Part shown: piece after piece, positions 13,752-14,312 of the stretch
How the letters are laid out: the number at the start of each line of letters is the position of its first letter
Numbering within the stretch: position 1 is the first letter of the stretch
NCBI GenBank assembly: GCA_013696365.1
Contig: JACCYS010000341.1
Span: forward strand, 1-14,312
Reading direction: 5' to 3'
Length of the DNA stretch: 14,312 nucleotides
Origin: Nocardioidaceae bacterium
GTDB lineage: Bacteria > Actinomycetota > Actinomycetes > Propionibacteriales > Nocardioidaceae
Notes under the pieces: generated by a model
What the model saw: only the letters and a program-made list of their open reading frames with translations
The model's database searches: none
What the model was told of the DNA's origin: nothing
Position numbers and translations under genes: made by a program

Positions 13752-13811
13752 GTCACCGCGCTAGCGAGCGCAGTGACGCGGGGACGCCCGGTCTGTTCGG
13801 CGGCGGACCGG
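13752..13811. promoter_or_regulatory. Two inverted repeats upstream of the multicopper oxidase
   Basis: The first repeat, 13752-13777, has arms GTCAC-c-GCGCT and AGCGC-a-GTGAC around AGCG, so 10 of 11 arm positions pair. The second pairs CCGGTC (13788-13793) with GACCGG (13806-13811). They lie 83-142 bases upstream of the oxidase start in the divergent gap (13670-13873). A TTTGAC hexamer is on the complement at 13727-13732, without a good -10. The first element is a plausible operator for the oxidase block or a hairpin. No other gene is visible in this gap. Confidence 0.4.
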
Positions 13812-13873
13812 CCAGTCATGCTGTCGATCACGTGGCCGGGCAGCGTCGTCGGTCATGTGGAGGAGTGATCGTG

Positions 13874-14044
13874 ATGCACAGCTGCGGGGTAGACCACCAC
13901 AGTGGTGAGGCGCTCGACCGCTGGCTCGACCAGGTGTACGACGACTTCACTCACCAGGCCGCCAACGACCGCGGTGTCGCGCATGCCGAGCTTGAGCCTC
14001 TACCGGTTCCCGGCCGCCGCCCGGACGGATCTTCCTACGCCTAG
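13874..14044 (+). pseudogene. sppA-like gene fragment (S49 protease remnant or mini-ORF)
   Basis: This 56-residue open frame (ATG 13874, or GTG 13871) is preceded by GGAGGA at 13859-13864, so it could still be translated. The segment WLDQVYDDFTHQAANDRGV and onward to LEPL matches SppA of this window at its WLDEVYDDFT segment: 22 of 32 residues are identical, and 67 of 81 bases match between 13922-14002 and 5632-5712 without gaps. Similarity fades soon after LEPL. The catalytic Ser and Lys regions are absent, so it cannot be a protease. The most likely origin is decay of a second sppA-type gene or a local duplication. Retention as a small regulatory or interacting peptide is possible. Its TAG (14042-14044) overlaps the ABC ATPase stop on the other strand within a shared CTAG. 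Confidence 0.75.
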
Positions 14045-14312
14045 GACACCAGCCGCGGCGTGGTCTTCAGCAGCTCCTTGGTGTAGTCGTGGCTCGGGTG
14101 GTGGAACAGCTGCTCGGTGGCTGCGTCCTCGACAATGACTCCCTCCTGCAGCACGGCCACCTGTTGGGCGACGTTGCGCACCAGTGCGATGTCGTGGGTG
14201 ACGAACAGCAGCGTCAGTCCCAGCTCGCGGCGGAACTCGTCGATCAGCCCCACCAGGTTTGCCTGCACGGACACGTCGAGCGCGCTGGTGATCTCGTCGC
14301 AGACGAGCAGCT
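14041..14312 (-). CDS. Peptide/nickel-type ABC transporter ATP-binding protein, C-terminal part only
   Basis: This is the C-terminal end of an ATPase that energises oligopeptide- or dipeptide-type ABC import (OppD/DppD-like). The visible 90 residues begin within Walker B (LLVCDEITSALDVSVQA), followed by the D-loop, the H-loop LLFVTHDIALVRNVA and the C-terminal motif (VEDAATEQLFHHPSHDYTKELL) typical of the peptide/nickel subfamily. The wording CDEITSALDVSVQA is common in the second half of fused DppD-DppF proteins, so the full gene could be a double-length ATPase. The 5' part lies beyond the right edge. Its stop codon at 14041-14043 shares bases with the stop of the converging sppA fragment. 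No transporter partners are in the window. Confidence 0.88.
   Translation of the reverse strand, partial: LLVCDEITSALDVSVQANLVGLIDEFRRELGLTLLFVTHDIALVRNVAQQVAVLQEGVIVEDAATEQLFHHPSHDYTKELLKTTPRLVS

Overview
The window is high-GC, densely coding DNA (roughly two-thirds G+C by eye; not computed). It has GTG starts, possible leaderless starts, a Tat-exported oxidase and envelope proteins with actinobacterial character. The source is most likely a high-GC Gram-positive (Actinomycetota); I cannot name a genus. No rRNA, tRNA, CRISPR array or insertion sequence is visible.

Layout. A metallo-beta-lactamase-fold hydrolase, cut by the left edge (to 577), an exported M23 peptidase (713-1543) and an APC-family amino-acid permease (1590-3011) lie on the + strand. 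A TerC-family membrane protein (3027-4184, -) converges on the permease and diverges from sppA (4306-6051, +), a signal-peptide-peptidase-like S49 protease. A strong hairpin at 6064-6091 separates sppA from a four-gene minus-strand block. In transcription order the block is a Tat-type multicopper oxidase (13669-12050), a small multi-pass membrane protein (12053-11520, ATGA overlap), a type I signal peptidase (11518-10985, one base after the previous stop) and a 1,585-residue exported animal-type haem peroxidase with RTX repeats and three fibronectin III domains (10875-6118). To the right is a short + strand ORF (13874-14044) that is clearly a fragment of an sppA-like gene. Last comes the C-terminal part of a peptide-type ABC transporter ATPase (14041-14312, -), cut by the right edge.

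Functional reading. The first three genes of the block are translationally tight; the peroxidase follows 109 bases later. The block links two different secreted oxidases (copper and haem) with a signal peptidase and a membrane protein. RTX-bearing animal haem peroxidases (MopA type) and multicopper oxidases are the two enzyme classes established for bacterial Mn(II) oxidation. A TerC-family protein, a family linked to Mn(II) export, is encoded on the far side of sppA, about 8 kb from the start of the block. A secreted metal- or phenol-oxidising module is therefore a reasonable hypothesis but is not shown by the sequence. The most unusual sequence features are the sppA fragment with a ribosome-binding site, the hairpin that buries the lepB start codon, and the dyad-symmetric elements upstream of the oxidase and peroxidase genes.
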